NCBI GenBank assembly: GCA_023667285.1
Contig: JAMPAK010000001.1
Span: 1,694,744 to 1,758,743 of the forward strand
From: Muribaculaceae bacterium
Lineage (GTDB): Bacteria > Bacteroidota > Bacteroidia > Bacteroidales > Muribaculaceae
Direction: 5' to 3'
DNA length: 64,000 nt
Shown: one piece after another, positions 9,202 to 18,585 of the stretch
Position numbering within the stretch: position 1 is the stretch's first letter
Layout: each line of letters begins with the position of its first letter
Notes under the pieces: generated by a model
What the model saw: only the letters and a program-made list of their open reading frames with translations
Database searches by the model: none
Told to the model about the DNA's origin: nothing
Translations under genes and position numbers: made by a program

Positions 9202-10526
9202 GATTCTGAATCTTTGAAAAGCTTTTGGCTGAGAAGATTGAGAGCCTTTATCTTGTCTTCCTTGCGGATAAGGAAGGAGATGTTGTAGTTTGAGCCGCCA
9301 TATGATATCATGCGGACTGGAATCTCTGCGAGAGCCTCGACGGCTCGGGCCTCATAACCGGTGTTGGTCCAATCCATGTTGCCCACGACGGCGATTATGG
9401 CCATGTCTCTGTCCACATGCACCGTGCCAAACTTTTTGAGCTCGTCGACAATCTCCGGCAGATACCTCTCTGAGTCGATTGACAGTGAAACGCCCACCTC
9501 GCTTGTAGCCACCATGTCTATGGCGGTCTTGAATTTCTCGAAGGTCTCGAACACACGTGTCAGGAAGCCATAGGCCAGGAGCATGCGTGAACTCTTGATT
9601 TTAATGGCGATGACATTGTCCTTTGCAGCGACAGCCTTGATGGACGGCTCTGAGACATGGTTGTATATGAGTGTGCCATGAGCCTCAGGCTCCATGGTGT
9701 TGAGCAGACGGACGGGTATATTGTTCACCTTGGCGGGCAGCACACAAGTGGGGTGGAGAATCTTCGCTCCGAAATAGGCTAATTCGGCGGCCTCCTCATA
9801 GTGGAGCTCGCTGACAGGCTTGGTGCCTTCGACATAACGGGGATCGTTGTTGTGCATCCCGTCAATGTCAGTCCATATCTCTATCTCCTCAGCCTCGATG
9901 GCTGCGCCGATGATTGAGGCCGTGTAGTCGCTGCCACCTCGCTGCAGGTTGTCAATCTCGCCAGTGGCATTGCGGCAGATGTAGCCCTGGGTGATGAAGA
10001 TGTCTGCATCCTGATATTTATCGAGCAGTGGGAGCAGGTGCATCTGTATATGATTCATGTCCGGCTCGCCGTTCTTGTCGGTCTTCATATAGTCGAGAGC
10101 CGGGAGCGACTCAGCATATATGCCCCTCTCGTTGAGGAGGATGGTCATCATCGCTACACTCATAATTTCACCCTGGGCGAGGATTATCTTCTCCTCGACC
10201 TCCGTGAAATTCTCGCGTGAGGTGAATGAGCGGATGAAGTTGAAGCATGCCTTTATCTCCTTGAGAGCACGCTCGCGGCTCTCAAGGAGGTCATAGAGCG
10301 ATGCTAGGGTCTTGAGATATTTTGATTCAAGGATGTTTATAGTCTCCTTGGCTCCGTTGATGTTGCGTTTGTACAGGTAGTCGGCTATCTCGACAAGTGT
10401 GTTCGTAGTCCCAGACATAGCCGAGAGGACTATGATGTTGCGGCCACGCTCGCTGACAAGCGAGGCGACATGCCTGATGCGTTCGGCCGAGCCGACGGAT
10501 GTTCCTCCAAACTTGAGTACTTTCAT
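9198..10526 (-). CDS. lysC: Aspartate kinase (monofunctional)
   Basis: 442 residues starting MKVLKFGGTSVGS, the amino-acid-kinase nucleotide motif with K5. The kinase domain runs to about 285 and contains QGYICRNATGEIDNLQRGGSDYT. Two ACT-type regulatory modules follow (about 300-440), so feedback control by lysine or threonine is likely. No homoserine dehydrogenase domain is fused. It phosphorylates aspartate, the entry to lysine, threonine and methionine synthesis. It heads a leftward cluster and has a promoter box about 20 nt upstream of its ATG. Confidence 0.95.
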   Translation of the reverse strand: MKVLKFGGTSVGSAERIRHVASLVSERGRNIIVLSAMSGTTNTLVEIADYLYKRNINGAKETINILESKYLKTLASLYDLLESRERALKEIKACFNFIRSFTSRENFTEVEEKIILAQGEIMSVAMMTILLNERGIYAESLPALDYMKTDKNGEPDMNHIQMHLLPLLDKYQDADIFITQGYICRNATGEIDNLQRGGSDYTASIIGAAIEAEEIEIWTDIDGMHNNDPRYVEGTKPVSELHYEEAAELAYFGAKILHPTCVLPAKVNNIPVRLLNTMEPEAHGTLIYNHVSEPSIKAVAAKDNVIAIKIKSSRMLLAYGFLTRVFETFEKFKTAIDMVATSEVGVSLSIDSERYLPEIVDELKKFGTVHVDRDMAIIAVVGNMDWTNTGYEARAVEALAEIPVRMISYGGSNYNISFLIRKEDKIKALNLLSQKLFKDSES

Positions 10527-10545
10527 TTGTCAGTCAATTTGGGGT

Positions 10546-10553
10546 CAAAGTTA
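10546..10553 (-). promoter_or_regulatory. Candidate -7 box for the lysC operon
   Basis: Minus-strand TAACTTTG, a full match to TAnnTTTG, with the lysC ATG about 20 nt downstream. It implies a leader of about 15 nt. Confidence 0.6.
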
Positions 10554-10589
10554 CAAAAAAATCATCAAACACTCCTCCTCCCGTGACTT

Positions 10590-12623
10590 CTATTTTACAG
10601 ACATGCGTTTGAGAAGGTTGTAGGAGGGGACAATGCCGAGGCTCCCGGCTTTGCTTAGGTCGTTGAAAGCGGCATCTTTGTTGCCCAGCGTCAGGTAGAC
10701 ATATCCTCGGTTGTAGTATGCCTCCCCGAAGTCAGGCTTGATCTCAATGGCACGGCTCAATGAGAGGAGCGCAGATGTGAAGTCGCCCTCTGAGGCGAGG
10801 ATGACACCTTTGTTATAGTGAGCCACGGGCATCAACGGTGAGAGCTCGATGACCTTGTCGAGATCGGCAATCGCACTGCGCACTGCCCCTTGTCCTCCCG
10901 GGAGCGATGGCCTGGAAGGGTCGGCCTCAGCGTTTCCATGATGTGTGCGCGACAGGAGGTACTCGGCGTTTGCCCTAATGAGATATGCCAGTGTGAAATC
11001 AGACGTGAGGGCTATAGCGCGGTTGAGGTCGGCTATGGCGTTCTCATAGTCGCGCAGGGTCATGAAGTCCATGGCGCGACCCAGATAGTCGATGGCTCGT
11101 GGCGTGTGGCTTGCAAGATATGAGTTGTAGTATGCCATAGACTCGAAATGCCGTTGGGCTGTCTCCTCGTCAGTCGAGACCGGCTCATGGTTTGTCACCT
11201 GAAGCAGGAACCTGAGGGCGCGTGTTGAGTTTATTTCCTCGACCTCACGCATGTAGTCGCCGCTCATCTTGAGTTCTGTGGGGGAGGAGTAGTAGGTCAC
11301 AGCGAATATCGGCTCCATTTCGATAGTGAGGTTTCGGTCCTGCACCTTGCCGCGGATTTCTTTGCTGTTGAATATCTGCTCTGGCTGAGAGTTGTCGGCG
11401 ATTGTGTTGAGCGAACTGAAGCGCCTTTTGACCTGCTCCTGGGTCTCAGTCTTCCTAGTGGGAGATGTGCTCTCAGCGGTCGAGGTGTCGGTCGAGTCAG
11501 TCGGGACTGCAGTGAAGCGTCCGCCAGGGTCGAGTTGCACTTTGGTCTTGGCCAATGCCAGAGACTTGTTGTAGTCTTTCTCGGCTCCGCGTGTGTCACC
11601 CTTGCGCATACGGGCGTCATATCTCAGGAAATAAGCGGCAGCAAAGTCCGGGAACACCTCAAGCAGGCGGTCAATGTCGGCAATGGCTCTGTCTAGCCGT
11701 CCGGTCTCTGAGAGGATTATAGCCCTGTTGTAAAGGGCCTTGTAGTCCTCGGGGTCAATGTCGAGCACACGGGAGAAATCGGCAATGGCTTTGTCTGTCT
11801 CATGGACCTCTGTGCGGAGAAGGCCTCGGTTGAACATAGCCATAGTGTTGTCAGGCTCCAGCTGCAGGGCATAGTCATAGTCGGCAAAGGCTCCCTGGAA
11901 GTCATCTGTCATATATCTCAGATATGCGCGGTTGATAAAGAATCCTGCATATTTAGGCTGAAGCCTGATGGCCTTGTCCATGTCTGCAAGGGCGGCTGTA
12001 TAGTCACCCCTGGAGTTTATGGCAATGTCAGCTCGCATAACATAGCCGTTCACGGCATTGCGGTTGATGGACAAAGCCTTGTCGATATCCTCTTTGGCGC
12101 TAACGGTATCCTTTTGTTCGAGCCTGAGGCGCGCGCGGCCGAGATAGCCTCCGTCAAAACCGGGAAATCGCTTGAGAAGATAGGCGTAGGTTGAGTCGGC
12201 ACCCTCTAATTCTCCTACATCTTGCTGTGCGATGGCTTTGTTATAGAGAAGCCCTCGTGAGTCAGGCATCATGGAGAGGGCATGTGTGTAGTCATCTATG
12301 GCCTCGCGGGTCTTTCCCATGTTCTGGCGTGCCACACCGCGCACTTCCCAGGCATCTACAATGAACGGGTTTCTCTCCAAGGCGAGTGTGGCATCCTGCT
12401 CGGCTCCCAGATAGTCGTCAAGATTCAGTTTGGCCACAGAGCGCAGGAAGTAAGGCTGCGCCAGATAAGGCTTCACACTGATAACACGGTTGAAGTATTG
12501 AATCGATAGGACATAGTCCTCGAAATATAGATTGTTTTGCCCTATGCGGAGCACCTGGTCGGTGTTTATCTGCCCTGAGGCAAGCAGAGGAAGCAAGAGC
12601 AATATGGTGAATAGTCTTTTCAT
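10590..12623 (-). CDS. Exported tetratricopeptide-repeat protein
   Basis: 677 residues when started at MKRLFTILLLLPLLASGQ, which gives a clean signal peptide; a longer frame upstream would add 46 unlikely residues and run past the promoter box. About ten TPR units fill residues 25-340 (repeats such as AYFLRYDARMRKGDTRGAEKDYNKSLAL), then a low-complexity Thr/Ser linker near 370-400, a middle domain, and more TPRs to the C-terminus. TPR arrays are protein-binding scaffolds; the signal peptide puts it in the periplasm or at the outer membrane. Partner and process are not evident. It lies upstream of lysC but is separated by that gene's own promoter. Confidence 0.85.
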   Translation of the reverse strand: MKRLFTILLLLPLLASGQINTDQVLRIGQNNLYFEDYVLSIQYFNRVISVKPYLAQPYFLRSVAKLNLDDYLGAEQDATLALERNPFIVDAWEVRGVARQNMGKTREAIDDYTHALSMMPDSRGLLYNKAIAQQDVGELEGADSTYAYLLKRFPGFDGGYLGRARLRLEQKDTVSAKEDIDKALSINRNAVNGYVMRADIAINSRGDYTAALADMDKAIRLQPKYAGFFINRAYLRYMTDDFQGAFADYDYALQLEPDNTMAMFNRGLLRTEVHETDKAIADFSRVLDIDPEDYKALYNRAIILSETGRLDRAIADIDRLLEVFPDFAAAYFLRYDARMRKGDTRGAEKDYNKSLALAKTKVQLDPGGRFTAVPTDSTDTSTAESTSPTRKTETQEQVKRRFSSLNTIADNSQPEQIFNSKEIRGKVQDRNLTIEMEPIFAVTYYSSPTELKMSGDYMREVEEINSTRALRFLLQVTNHEPVSTDEETAQRHFESMAYYNSYLASHTPRAIDYLGRAMDFMTLRDYENAIADLNRAIALTSDFTLAYLIRANAEYLLSRTHHGNAEADPSRPSLPGGQGAVRSAIADLDKVIELSPLMPVAHYNKGVILASEGDFTSALLSLSRAIEIKPDFGEAYYNRGYVYLTLGNKDAAFNDLSKAGSLGIVPSYNLLKRMSVK

Positions 12624-12646
12624 TGATGAATGATAAAAGTAATCTG

Positions 12647-12654
12647 CAAAATTA
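12647..12654 (-). promoter_or_regulatory. Candidate -7 box for the TPR gene
   Basis: Minus-strand TAATTTTG, 24 nt upstream of the chosen ATG at 12623. This supports the shorter start. Confidence 0.5.
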
Positions 12655-12721
12655 GTGAAAGTTTTCGGTTTGAAGCATTCTAAAAGGCCTGTCATCATGT
12701 AAAAGTATATGAAATTCTCCT

Positions 12722-12739
12722 TAATTTTGTTTACTTTTG
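12722..12739 (+). promoter_or_regulatory. Two tandem -7 boxes before the dipeptidase gene
   Basis: TAATTTTG (12722-12729) and TACTTTTG (12732-12739) both match TAnnTTTG, 10 nt apart. A start of transcription about 5 nt past the second would fall on the ATG at 12744; the first would give a leader of about 10 nt. Confidence 0.5.
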
Positions 12740-12743
12740 TGCC

Positions 12744-13424
12744 ATGAAACGGTCTTTTCAATCGATTGTTCTTCTTTTTATGATATCTCTGACTCCATCT
12801 ATGTGCGCGGAGCCTCTCGATTCCATCCTGTCGCGCAAGGGATATACCGACGTCTCCACCATCTCCCCAGAGATTATCGTCAGCCTGATGTACAGTCGGC
12901 CTGACAATTTCACGGGTCGTGTGCTTTATGAGCCTGACGTCCTCTCACGGGGATGGCTGCACCCTGACGCTGCCAAAGCGCTGGGAAAGGCTCAGGAGGT
13001 GCTTTCGCGTGAGGCCCCGGGGATGCGTCTGCTTGTCAAGGACGCAGCCCGTCCGATGAGCGTGCAGCGGCTTATGTTTGATGCTGTCAAAGGAACCCCC
13101 AAGGCTAACTATGTTGCAAACCCGGCGCGGGGCGGGGGATTGCATAATTTCGGGCTGGCTGTCGACATCACGCTCGCAGACCCCTCCGGACGCGAGATTC
13201 CCATGGGCACCCCCGTGGACCATCTCGGTCCTGAGGCTAACATTGACCGCGAGCGGGAACTTGTGAGCCACGGAGTCATCTCGGAGACAGAACGGCAGAA
13301 CAGGCTGTTGCTCAGAAAGGTCATGCGCGAGGCCGGATTCCACACCATCCGCACGGAGTGGTGGCATTTTAACTTATGTCCGCTCTCAGAGGCTCGTCGC
13401 AGGTATCATCTGATTGATTTCTAA
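12744..13424 (+). CDS. D-alanyl-D-alanine dipeptidase, VanX/DdpX family (peptidase M15D)
   Basis: 226 residues with an N-terminal hydrophobic signal (about 1-22), so probably periplasmic. The zinc ligands and catalytic residues of VanX are all present: H134 and D141 in HNFGLAVD, E205 and H208 in TEWWHF, and the conserved arginine R103 in KDAARP. The enzyme splits free D-Ala-D-Ala; in organisms without vancomycin resistance DdpX-type enzymes salvage D-alanine released from peptidoglycan. No vanH, vanA or regulator is nearby, so a resistance role is not supported. The ATG is almost directly behind a promoter box, so the message may be leaderless or have a very short leader. Confidence 0.88.
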   Translation: MKRSFQSIVLLFMISLTPSMCAEPLDSILSRKGYTDVSTISPEIIVSLMYSRPDNFTGRVLYEPDVLSRGWLHPDAAKALGKAQEVLSREAPGMRLLVKDAARPMSVQRLMFDAVKGTPKANYVANPARGGGLHNFGLAVDITLADPSGREIPMGTPVDHLGPEANIDRERELVSHGVISETERQNRLLLRKVMREAGFHTIRTEWWHFNLCPLSEARRRYHLIDF

Positions 13425-13490
13425 TTTCAAGTATCTTTTCCAATGGTCATCCGGGCCGGAATCAGATGTAAAGGTTACAAATATTTTTTG

Positions 13491-13498
13491 TACCTTTG
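13491..13498 (+). promoter_or_regulatory. Candidate -7 box for prfC
   Basis: TACCTTTG, a full match to TAnnTTTG, 32 nt before the prfC ATG. Confidence 0.6.
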
Positions 13499-13530
13499 CA
13501 CCCTGAAACGAAAAATCAACGAAGCCAATC

Positions 13531-15108
13531 ATGTCGCTTAAAGAAGAAATAAGCCGTAGACGCACATTTGCCATAATCTCTCACCCTGATGCCGGCAAGA
13601 CCACTCTGACAGAGAAACTCCTTCTCTTCGGAGGTGCCATACATATAGCAGGTGCCGTGAAGTCGAACAAAATCAAGAAAACAGCCACTTCTGACTGGAT
13701 GGAGATTGAGAAACAGAGAGGCATCTCTGTGGCGACATCTGTGATGGGCTTCAACTATGGCGACTATAAGATAAATATCCTTGACACCCCGGGTCACCAG
13801 GATTTTGCCGAGGACACTTACCGCACTCTTACCGCAGTCGATTCAGTCATTATAGTTGTCGACGTGGCCAAAGGTGTGGAGCGGCAGACAAGAAAACTCA
13901 TGGAGGTGTGTCGCATGAGAAACACTCCGGTTATCATCTTTGTCAACAAACTCGACCGCGAGGGGCGCGATCCATTCGATATCCTTGATGAACTTGAAAG
14001 CGAACTCAAGATAAAGGTCAGACCTCTTTCCTGGCCTATAAATATAGGTGAGCGGTTCAAAGGTGTATATAATATTTATGAGCATGGCCTCGATCTTTTC
14101 ACCCCTGACAAGCAGAGGGTGAGCGAGCGAGTGGAGATTGACTCTCTCTCCGACCCGCGGATTGATGAGGCTGTCGGTGAGGCAGATGCAGCCAAACTCC
14201 GCGACGACATTGAACTCATCGAGGGGGTCTATCCTCCGTTTGACAAAGAGGAATATCTTGCCGGAGAGGTGGCGCCTGTGTTCTTTGGCTCGGCACTCAA
14301 TACATTTGGCGTCAAGGAACTGCTCGATTGCTTTGTAGAGATTGCCCCGTCGCCCCGTCCCATCGAGGCCGAGGAACGCGAGGTTGACCCTGAGGAAGAG
14401 GGCTTCACAGGCTTTGTCTTCAAGATACATGCCAACATGGATCCCAACCACCGCTCCTGCATAGCATTCGTCAAGGTATGCTCTGGCAAGTTTGAACGCA
14501 ATGCACCCTATCGCCAGATGAGAACAGGGAAGACGCTCCGATTCGCATCGCCCACCGCCTTCATGGCTCAGAAAAAGAGCATTGTAGACGATGCCTATCC
14601 CGGTGATATTGTGGGTATACCTGACACCGGCAACTTCAAAATCGGCGACACGCTCACCTCCGGAGAGACACTCCATTTCAAGGGGCTTCCCAGTTTCTCG
14701 CCTGAGATGTTCAAGTATATCGAGAATGCCGATCCTATGAAGGCCAAGCAGCTTGACAAGGGAATCCAGCAGCTCATGGATGAGGGCGTGGCCCAGCTTT
14801 TCGTCAATCAATTCAACGGACGCAAGATTATTGGTACCGTCGGACAACTCCAGTTTGAGGTGATACAATACCGACTCGAGCATGAATATGGCGCACAGTG
14901 TCGATGGGAACCACTATCGCTCTACAAGGCTTGCTGGATAGAGAGCGACGATCCTGCGGCCCTTGAGGCTTTCAAGAAGAGAAAGCATCAGTTCATGGCC
15001 CTTGACCGTGAGGGTAGGGATGTATTCCTTGCCGACTCACCTTATGTACTTCAGATGGCGCAGAACGATTTCCCTAAAATCAGGTTCCACTTCTCGAGCG
15101 AGTTCTGA
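13531..15108 (+). CDS. prfC: Peptide chain release factor 3
   Basis: 525 residues, the usual RF3 length. The GTPase motifs are [12 protein letters not shown] (P-loop), DTPGHQDF (G3) and [10 protein letters not shown] (G4), and the [11 protein letters not shown] switch region is the form specific to RF3. Domains II and III follow, ending [11 protein letters not shown]3-GTP removes RF1 and RF2 from the ribosome after peptide release. The gene has its own promoter box and is followed by typA after 72 nt with another box, so the two translational GTPases are adjacent but probably separately transcribed. Confidence 0.95.
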   Translation: MSLKEEISRRRTFAIISHPDAGKTTLTEKLLLFGGAIHIAGAVKSNKIKKTATSDWMEIEKQRGISVATSVMGFNYGDYKINILDTPGHQDFAEDTYRTLTAVDSVIIVVDVAKGVERQTRKLMEVCRMRNTPVIIFVNKLDREGRDPFDILDELESELKIKVRPLSWPINIGERFKGVYNIYEHGLDLFTPDKQRVSERVEIDSLSDPRIDEAVGEADAAKLRDDIELIEGVYPPFDKEEYLAGEVAPVFFGSALNTFGVKELLDCFVEIAPSPRPIEAEEREVDPEEEGFTGFVFKIHANMDPNHRSCIAFVKVCSGKFERNAPYRQMRTGKTLRFASPTAFMAQKKSIVDDAYPGDIVGIPDTGNFKIGDTLTSGETLHFKGLPSFSPEMFKYIENADPMKAKQLDKGIQQLMDEGVAQLFVNQFNGRKIIGTVGQLQFEVIQYRLEHEYGAQCRWEPLSLYKACWIESDDPAALEAFKKRKHQFMALDREGRDVFLADSPYVLQMAQNDFPKIRFHFSSEF

Positions 15109-15138
15109 ATTTCTTTTGCTCTGTCAGCAGAAAATTCG

Positions 15139-15146
15139 TAACTTTG
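15139..15146 (+). promoter_or_regulatory. Candidate -7 box for typA
   Basis: TAACTTTG lies 34 nt before the typA ATG, in the short gap after prfC. Confidence 0.6.
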
Positions 15147-15180
15147 CACGTTCAAAAAAATCAGAAGACTAGAAAACAAG

Positions 15181-16980
15181 ATGCAGAAGATACGTAACAT
15201 CGCCATTATAGCCCATGTGGACCACGGGAAGACAACCCTTGTCGACAAGATGCTCATGGCGGGCAAACTGTTTCGCGACAACCAGACAACTGGCGAACTC
15301 ATTCTCGACAACAATGATCTCGAGCGCGAACGTGGGATAACAATCCTCTCAAAAAACGTATCCATAAATTATAACGGCTATAAAATCAATATTATAGATA
15401 CTCCGGGACACGCTGACTTCGGCGGCGAGGTCGAGAGAGTGCTCAATATGGCCGACGGCTGTCTGCTGCTGGTAGACGCCTTTGAGGGGCCTATGCCTCA
15501 GACAAGATTCGTGCTTCAGAAGGCTATTCAGATGGGTCTAAAGCCTGTAGTAGTAATTAACAAGGTCGACAAGCCCAATTGTCGCCCTGACGAGGTGCAG
15601 GAGATGGTGTTCGACCTCATGTGCAATCTGGATGCCACTGAGGACCAGCTTGACTTCCCCACCATCTATGGATCTGCCAAGCAGGGATGGATGAGCACAG
15701 ACTACAACACCCCGACAGACAATATCACCCCGGTGCTAGACGCGATAATCGAGTATATCCCCGAGCCTGAGGTGCTTGAGGGTGACGCTCAGATGCTCAT
15801 CACTTCTCTCGACTACAGTAACTATGTGGGCCGCATTGCAGTGGGCCGTGTTCATCGCGGTGAGCTGCGCGAAGGCATGGAGATAGCGCTCTGCAAGAAG
15901 GACGGAAGCATAGTAAAGCAGCGTATCAAGGAACTGCATACATTTGAGGGCATGGGCCGCAAGAAGGTGGAGAGCGTGAAGAGCGGCGACATTTGTGCCC
16001 TTGTGGGCATTGAGGGTTTTGAGATTGGCGACACCGTGGCTGATGCTGCTAACCCTGAGCCACTTCCCCGTATAGCAATCGACGAGCCTACGATGTCAAT
16101 GACATTCACCATCAACGACTCCCCCTTCTTCGGACGCGATGGCAAGTATGTCACCTCCCGCCACATCGGCGACCGCCTCACTAAAGAACTTGACCGCAAC
16201 CTTGCCCTGAGAGTCACCAAGGGTGACCGTGAGGATGCGTGGATTGTCTACGGTCGAGGTGTGCTGCATCTCTCCGTTCTCATCGAGACCATGCGTCGTG
16301 AGGGATTTGAACTTCAGGTGGGGCAGCCGCAGGTAATTGTTAAGCATATTGACGGACAGAAATGCGAGCCGGTAGAGATGCTTACTGTGAATGTCCCTGA
16401 GGAGTATTCATCGAAGATTATCGACATGGTGACCCGCCGCAAGGGTGAGATGATCAATATGACAACCCAGAACGACCGCATACACCTTGAGTTCCTCATC
16501 CCGTCGCGCGGCATCATAGGCCTCCGAAACAATGTGTTGACGGCATCGGCCGGCGAGGCCATCATGGCTCACCGCTTTCATGAATATCAGCCTTGGAAGG
16601 GTGATATTGAGCGCCGCACAAACGGCTCGCTCATAGCCATGGAGGCAGGTACGGCTTATGCCTATGCTATCGACAAACTCCAGGACCGTGGCCGCTTCTT
16701 TATCTTCCCCCAGGAGGAGGTATATGCCGGTCAGGTGGTGGGTGAGAGCGCCAAAGACAAGGATATCGTCATCAATGTCACCAAGAGCAAGAAACTCACC
16801 AACATGCGTGCCAGCGGTGCTGATGACAAGGCCAAGATTGTTCCCCCAGTTGTGTTCTCACTTGAAGAGGCTCTCGAATATATCAAGGAAGATGAATATG
16901 TGGAGGTGACGCCTCACCATATCCGCCTCCGCAAGATAATCCTTGATGAGCTCGAGAGAAAGAGAGCCAATAAGAGTTGA
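15181..16980 (+). CDS. typA: Ribosome-associated GTPase TypA/BipA
   Basis: 599 residues. The translational GTPase domain begins [20 protein letters not shown], with [15 protein letters not shown] (G3), NKVDKP (G4) and the RERGITI switch. EF-G-like domains and the BipA-specific C-terminal domain follow, with motifs such as [10 protein letters not shown] and [11 protein letters not shown]. BipA assists 50S assembly and stress or cold adaptation. Length and motifs are complete. It is monocistronic as far as can be seen. Confidence 0.96.
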   Translation: MQKIRNIAIIAHVDHGKTTLVDKMLMAGKLFRDNQTTGELILDNNDLERERGITILSKNVSINYNGYKINIIDTPGHADFGGEVERVLNMADGCLLLVDAFEGPMPQTRFVLQKAIQMGLKPVVVINKVDKPNCRPDEVQEMVFDLMCNLDATEDQLDFPTIYGSAKQGWMSTDYNTPTDNITPVLDAIIEYIPEPEVLEGDAQMLITSLDYSNYVGRIAVGRVHRGELREGMEIALCKKDGSIVKQRIKELHTFEGMGRKKVESVKSGDICALVGIEGFEIGDTVADAANPEPLPRIAIDEPTMSMTFTINDSPFFGRDGKYVTSRHIGDRLTKELDRNLALRVTKGDREDAWIVYGRGVLHLSVLIETMRREGFELQVGQPQVIVKHIDGQKCEPVEMLTVNVPEEYSSKIIDMVTRRKGEMINMTTQNDRIHLEFLIPSRGIIGLRNNVLTASAGEAIMAHRFHEYQPWKGDIERRTNGSLIAMEAGTAYAYAIDKLQDRGRFFIFPQEEVYAGQVVGESAKDKDIVINVTKSKKLTNMRASGADDKAKIVPPVVFSLEEALEYIKEDEYVEVTPHHIRLRKIILDELERKRANKS

Positions 16981-17043
16981 GAGAGTTATTAACATTCGAC
17001 TTGAATTCGCATTCCAATCCTTGCCCGGCAGATTTTTTTTGCT

Positions 17044-17051
17044 TAAATTTG
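17044..17051 (+). promoter_or_regulatory. Candidate -7 box directly in front of the HU/SPOR gene
   Basis: TAAATTTG ends 4 nt before the GTG start codon at 17056. A typical start about 5 nt downstream would place the first transcribed base on the start codon itself. Confidence 0.5.
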
Positions 17052-17055
17052 CATT

Positions 17056-18000
17056 GTGAACGACCTTGCTCCACATATTGAATACCTGCTCCTCCGGCAT
17101 GACTGTGTAATCGTGCCGGGGCTTGGCGCATTCCTAGCTCACAGGAGTGGTGCAAAGGTCGACATGGAGACCGGGATGCTCATGCCCCCGGTGAGAACTC
17201 TTGGCTTTAATGCCGAACTCACCCACAGCGACGGCCTGCTCATAGAGAGCGTGTCTCGCCGCGAGAGCATCTCCTTTGAAGCCGCCGGCAAGATGGTCGA
17301 GAAGTCTGTCTCATCGTTTCTATATCAATTGAAGGAGTCAGGGATTCTCCCGTTTGGCAATCTTGGAACCATCTCAACCACCGACGGTTCAGAATCGCTC
17401 CTCTTTGAGCCTGACATGGACAACTCGATTGTAAATCTACCGTCATGCGGTCTTATTCCCGTTGCGCTCCGTGCGCTCGACGACGAGAAAGAGGTTGTGG
17501 ACGAGGCTCATGTGACACATGTGCGCCATCGCCGTCTGCGCAGAGGCCGTGTGGCAATGCTTGCTGCTTCAGTTGCTGTCTTGATGGTTCTGTTTGGTTT
17601 CCTCATCCGTAAGCCTGACTTCCCCGGGGCTGAGCGACATGAGTACGCATCAATCGACTCAAGCCTGCGGTCAAATGTCGGCAAGGTAGTTGCTGTCGAG
17701 GAGGAGTCCATTCTGGAGATTTCGCGTGAGATCCTGCTCAATATCTCCCGGCCTGTTGAACCTCTACAGACCAAGGCGGCTTCATCAACACCCGTGGGAC
17801 GATACATCCTAGTCATAGGGTCATTCCCTTCACAGAAGGCTGCAGACCGCTTCATCAACGGCGACCCGAAACTCTCTGTCATGGAAATGGACGGAAAATA
17901 TCGCGTGTATGCGGCCTCCGCTTCAAACATAAATGAGGCCCGTGATAAGTCCATGGAGCTCATTGGCACATACCCCAATGTTTGGATTTGTCGCCGCTGA
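17056..18000 (+). CDS. HU-CCDC81 and SPOR domain membrane protein
   Basis: 314 residues starting at GTG. The N-terminus (HIEYLLLRHDCVIVPGLGAF) is the prokaryotic HU-CCDC81 domain common in Bacteroidota, about residues 3-130. A basic stretch (RHRRLRRGRV) precedes one membrane helix near 170-190, and the C-terminus (about 245-314, GRYILVIGSFPSQKAADRF) is a SPOR domain that binds denuded peptidoglycan glycans at division sites. The layout suggests a cytoplasmic HU-like part joined through the inner membrane to the septal wall; a role linking division or the nucleoid to the wall is inference. Homologous N-termini begin at about this residue, which supports the GTG despite its closeness to the promoter box. 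Confidence 0.85.
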   Translation: MNDLAPHIEYLLLRHDCVIVPGLGAFLAHRSGAKVDMETGMLMPPVRTLGFNAELTHSDGLLIESVSRRESISFEAAGKMVEKSVSSFLYQLKESGILPFGNLGTISTTDGSESLLFEPDMDNSIVNLPSCGLIPVALRALDDEKEVVDEAHVTHVRHRRLRRGRVAMLAASVAVLMVLFGFLIRKPDFPGAERHEYASIDSSLRSNVGKVVAVEEESILEISREILLNISRPVEPLQTKAASSTPVGRYILVIGSFPSQKAADRFINGDPKLSVMEMDGKYRVYAASASNINEARDKSMELIGTYPNVWICRR

Positions 18001-18060
18001 TTTTTTCACTCTCCCACACTTACCTTATACACAGAACCCTAACATCCTCAATCCACCGCT

Positions 18061-18585
18061 ATGAATATTCATGAACTCCTGATAAAACGCCGTAGCATCC
18101 GCCGCTACACCCCTGAGAAGATTGACGCAGACTCTGTGCGCCTTATACTTGAGGCTGCCCTGCTCTCGCCAACATCCAAGTCTGCCCGTGCCTGGACTCC
18201 GGTTGTAGTAGAGAATCCTGAGATAATCGCCTCAATGGCCGGATGCAAAGCCGCAGGAGCCGTGTCGCTAAAGTCGGCTCCGCTCGCTGTTGTTATGGCC
18301 GTTGACTCCACAAAGTCAGAAGCCTGGATTGAGGACGCATCAATCGCCGCTTTCGCAATGCAGCTCCAGGCAGCAGATCTCGGGCTTGGCTCCTGTTGGA
18401 TTCAGGTTTGGAATCGTTATACGCCGGACGGCGTCCCCTCTGAGGAGTATATCCGTGAACTGCTCGGGATTCCTGAGACATCGCCTGTGCTGTGTGTGCT
18501 GACATTCGGACACCCGGCCGAGGAAAGGAAGACTCAGGATACGGAGAAACTTAAGTGGGAGAATATCCACATCGACAAATGGTGA
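18061..18585 (+). CDS. Nitroreductase-family flavoprotein
   Basis: 174 residues beginning MNIHELLIKRRSIRRYTPEK, the FMN-binding RRSxRxY signature of the nitroreductase fold, with SPTSKSARAW and GLGSCWIQVW later. Family members are FMN-dependent NAD(P)H oxidoreductases acting on quinones, nitro compounds or unknown substrates. The C-terminus (VLTFGHPAEERK) is the usual ending. It is followed, with overlap, by the DUF2520 gene, so is the first gene of a three-gene unit. The physiological substrate is unknown. Confidence 0.87.
   Translation: MNIHELLIKRRSIRRYTPEKIDADSVRLILEAALLSPTSKSARAWTPVVVENPEIIASMAGCKAAGAVSLKSAPLAVVMAVDSTKSEAWIEDASIAAFAMQLQAADLGLGSCWIQVWNRYTPDGVPSEEYIRELLGIPETSPVLCVLTFGHPAEERKTQDTEKLKWENIHIDKW

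Noticed and set aside
12744-13424. Vancomycin-resistance vanX
   Set aside because: There is no vanH, ligase, or VanRS pair nearby and the protein has a signal peptide; D-alanine salvage is more likely.
13843-14883. A 346-codon open frame antisense to prfC
   Set aside because: It mirrors a complete, well-conserved RF3 gene, has no family resemblance, and is an expected shadow in GC-rich coding DNA.
13531-16980. tet(M)-like ribosomal protection gene
   Set aside because: The two adjacent translational GTPases are full-length RF3 and BipA by switch motifs and length.
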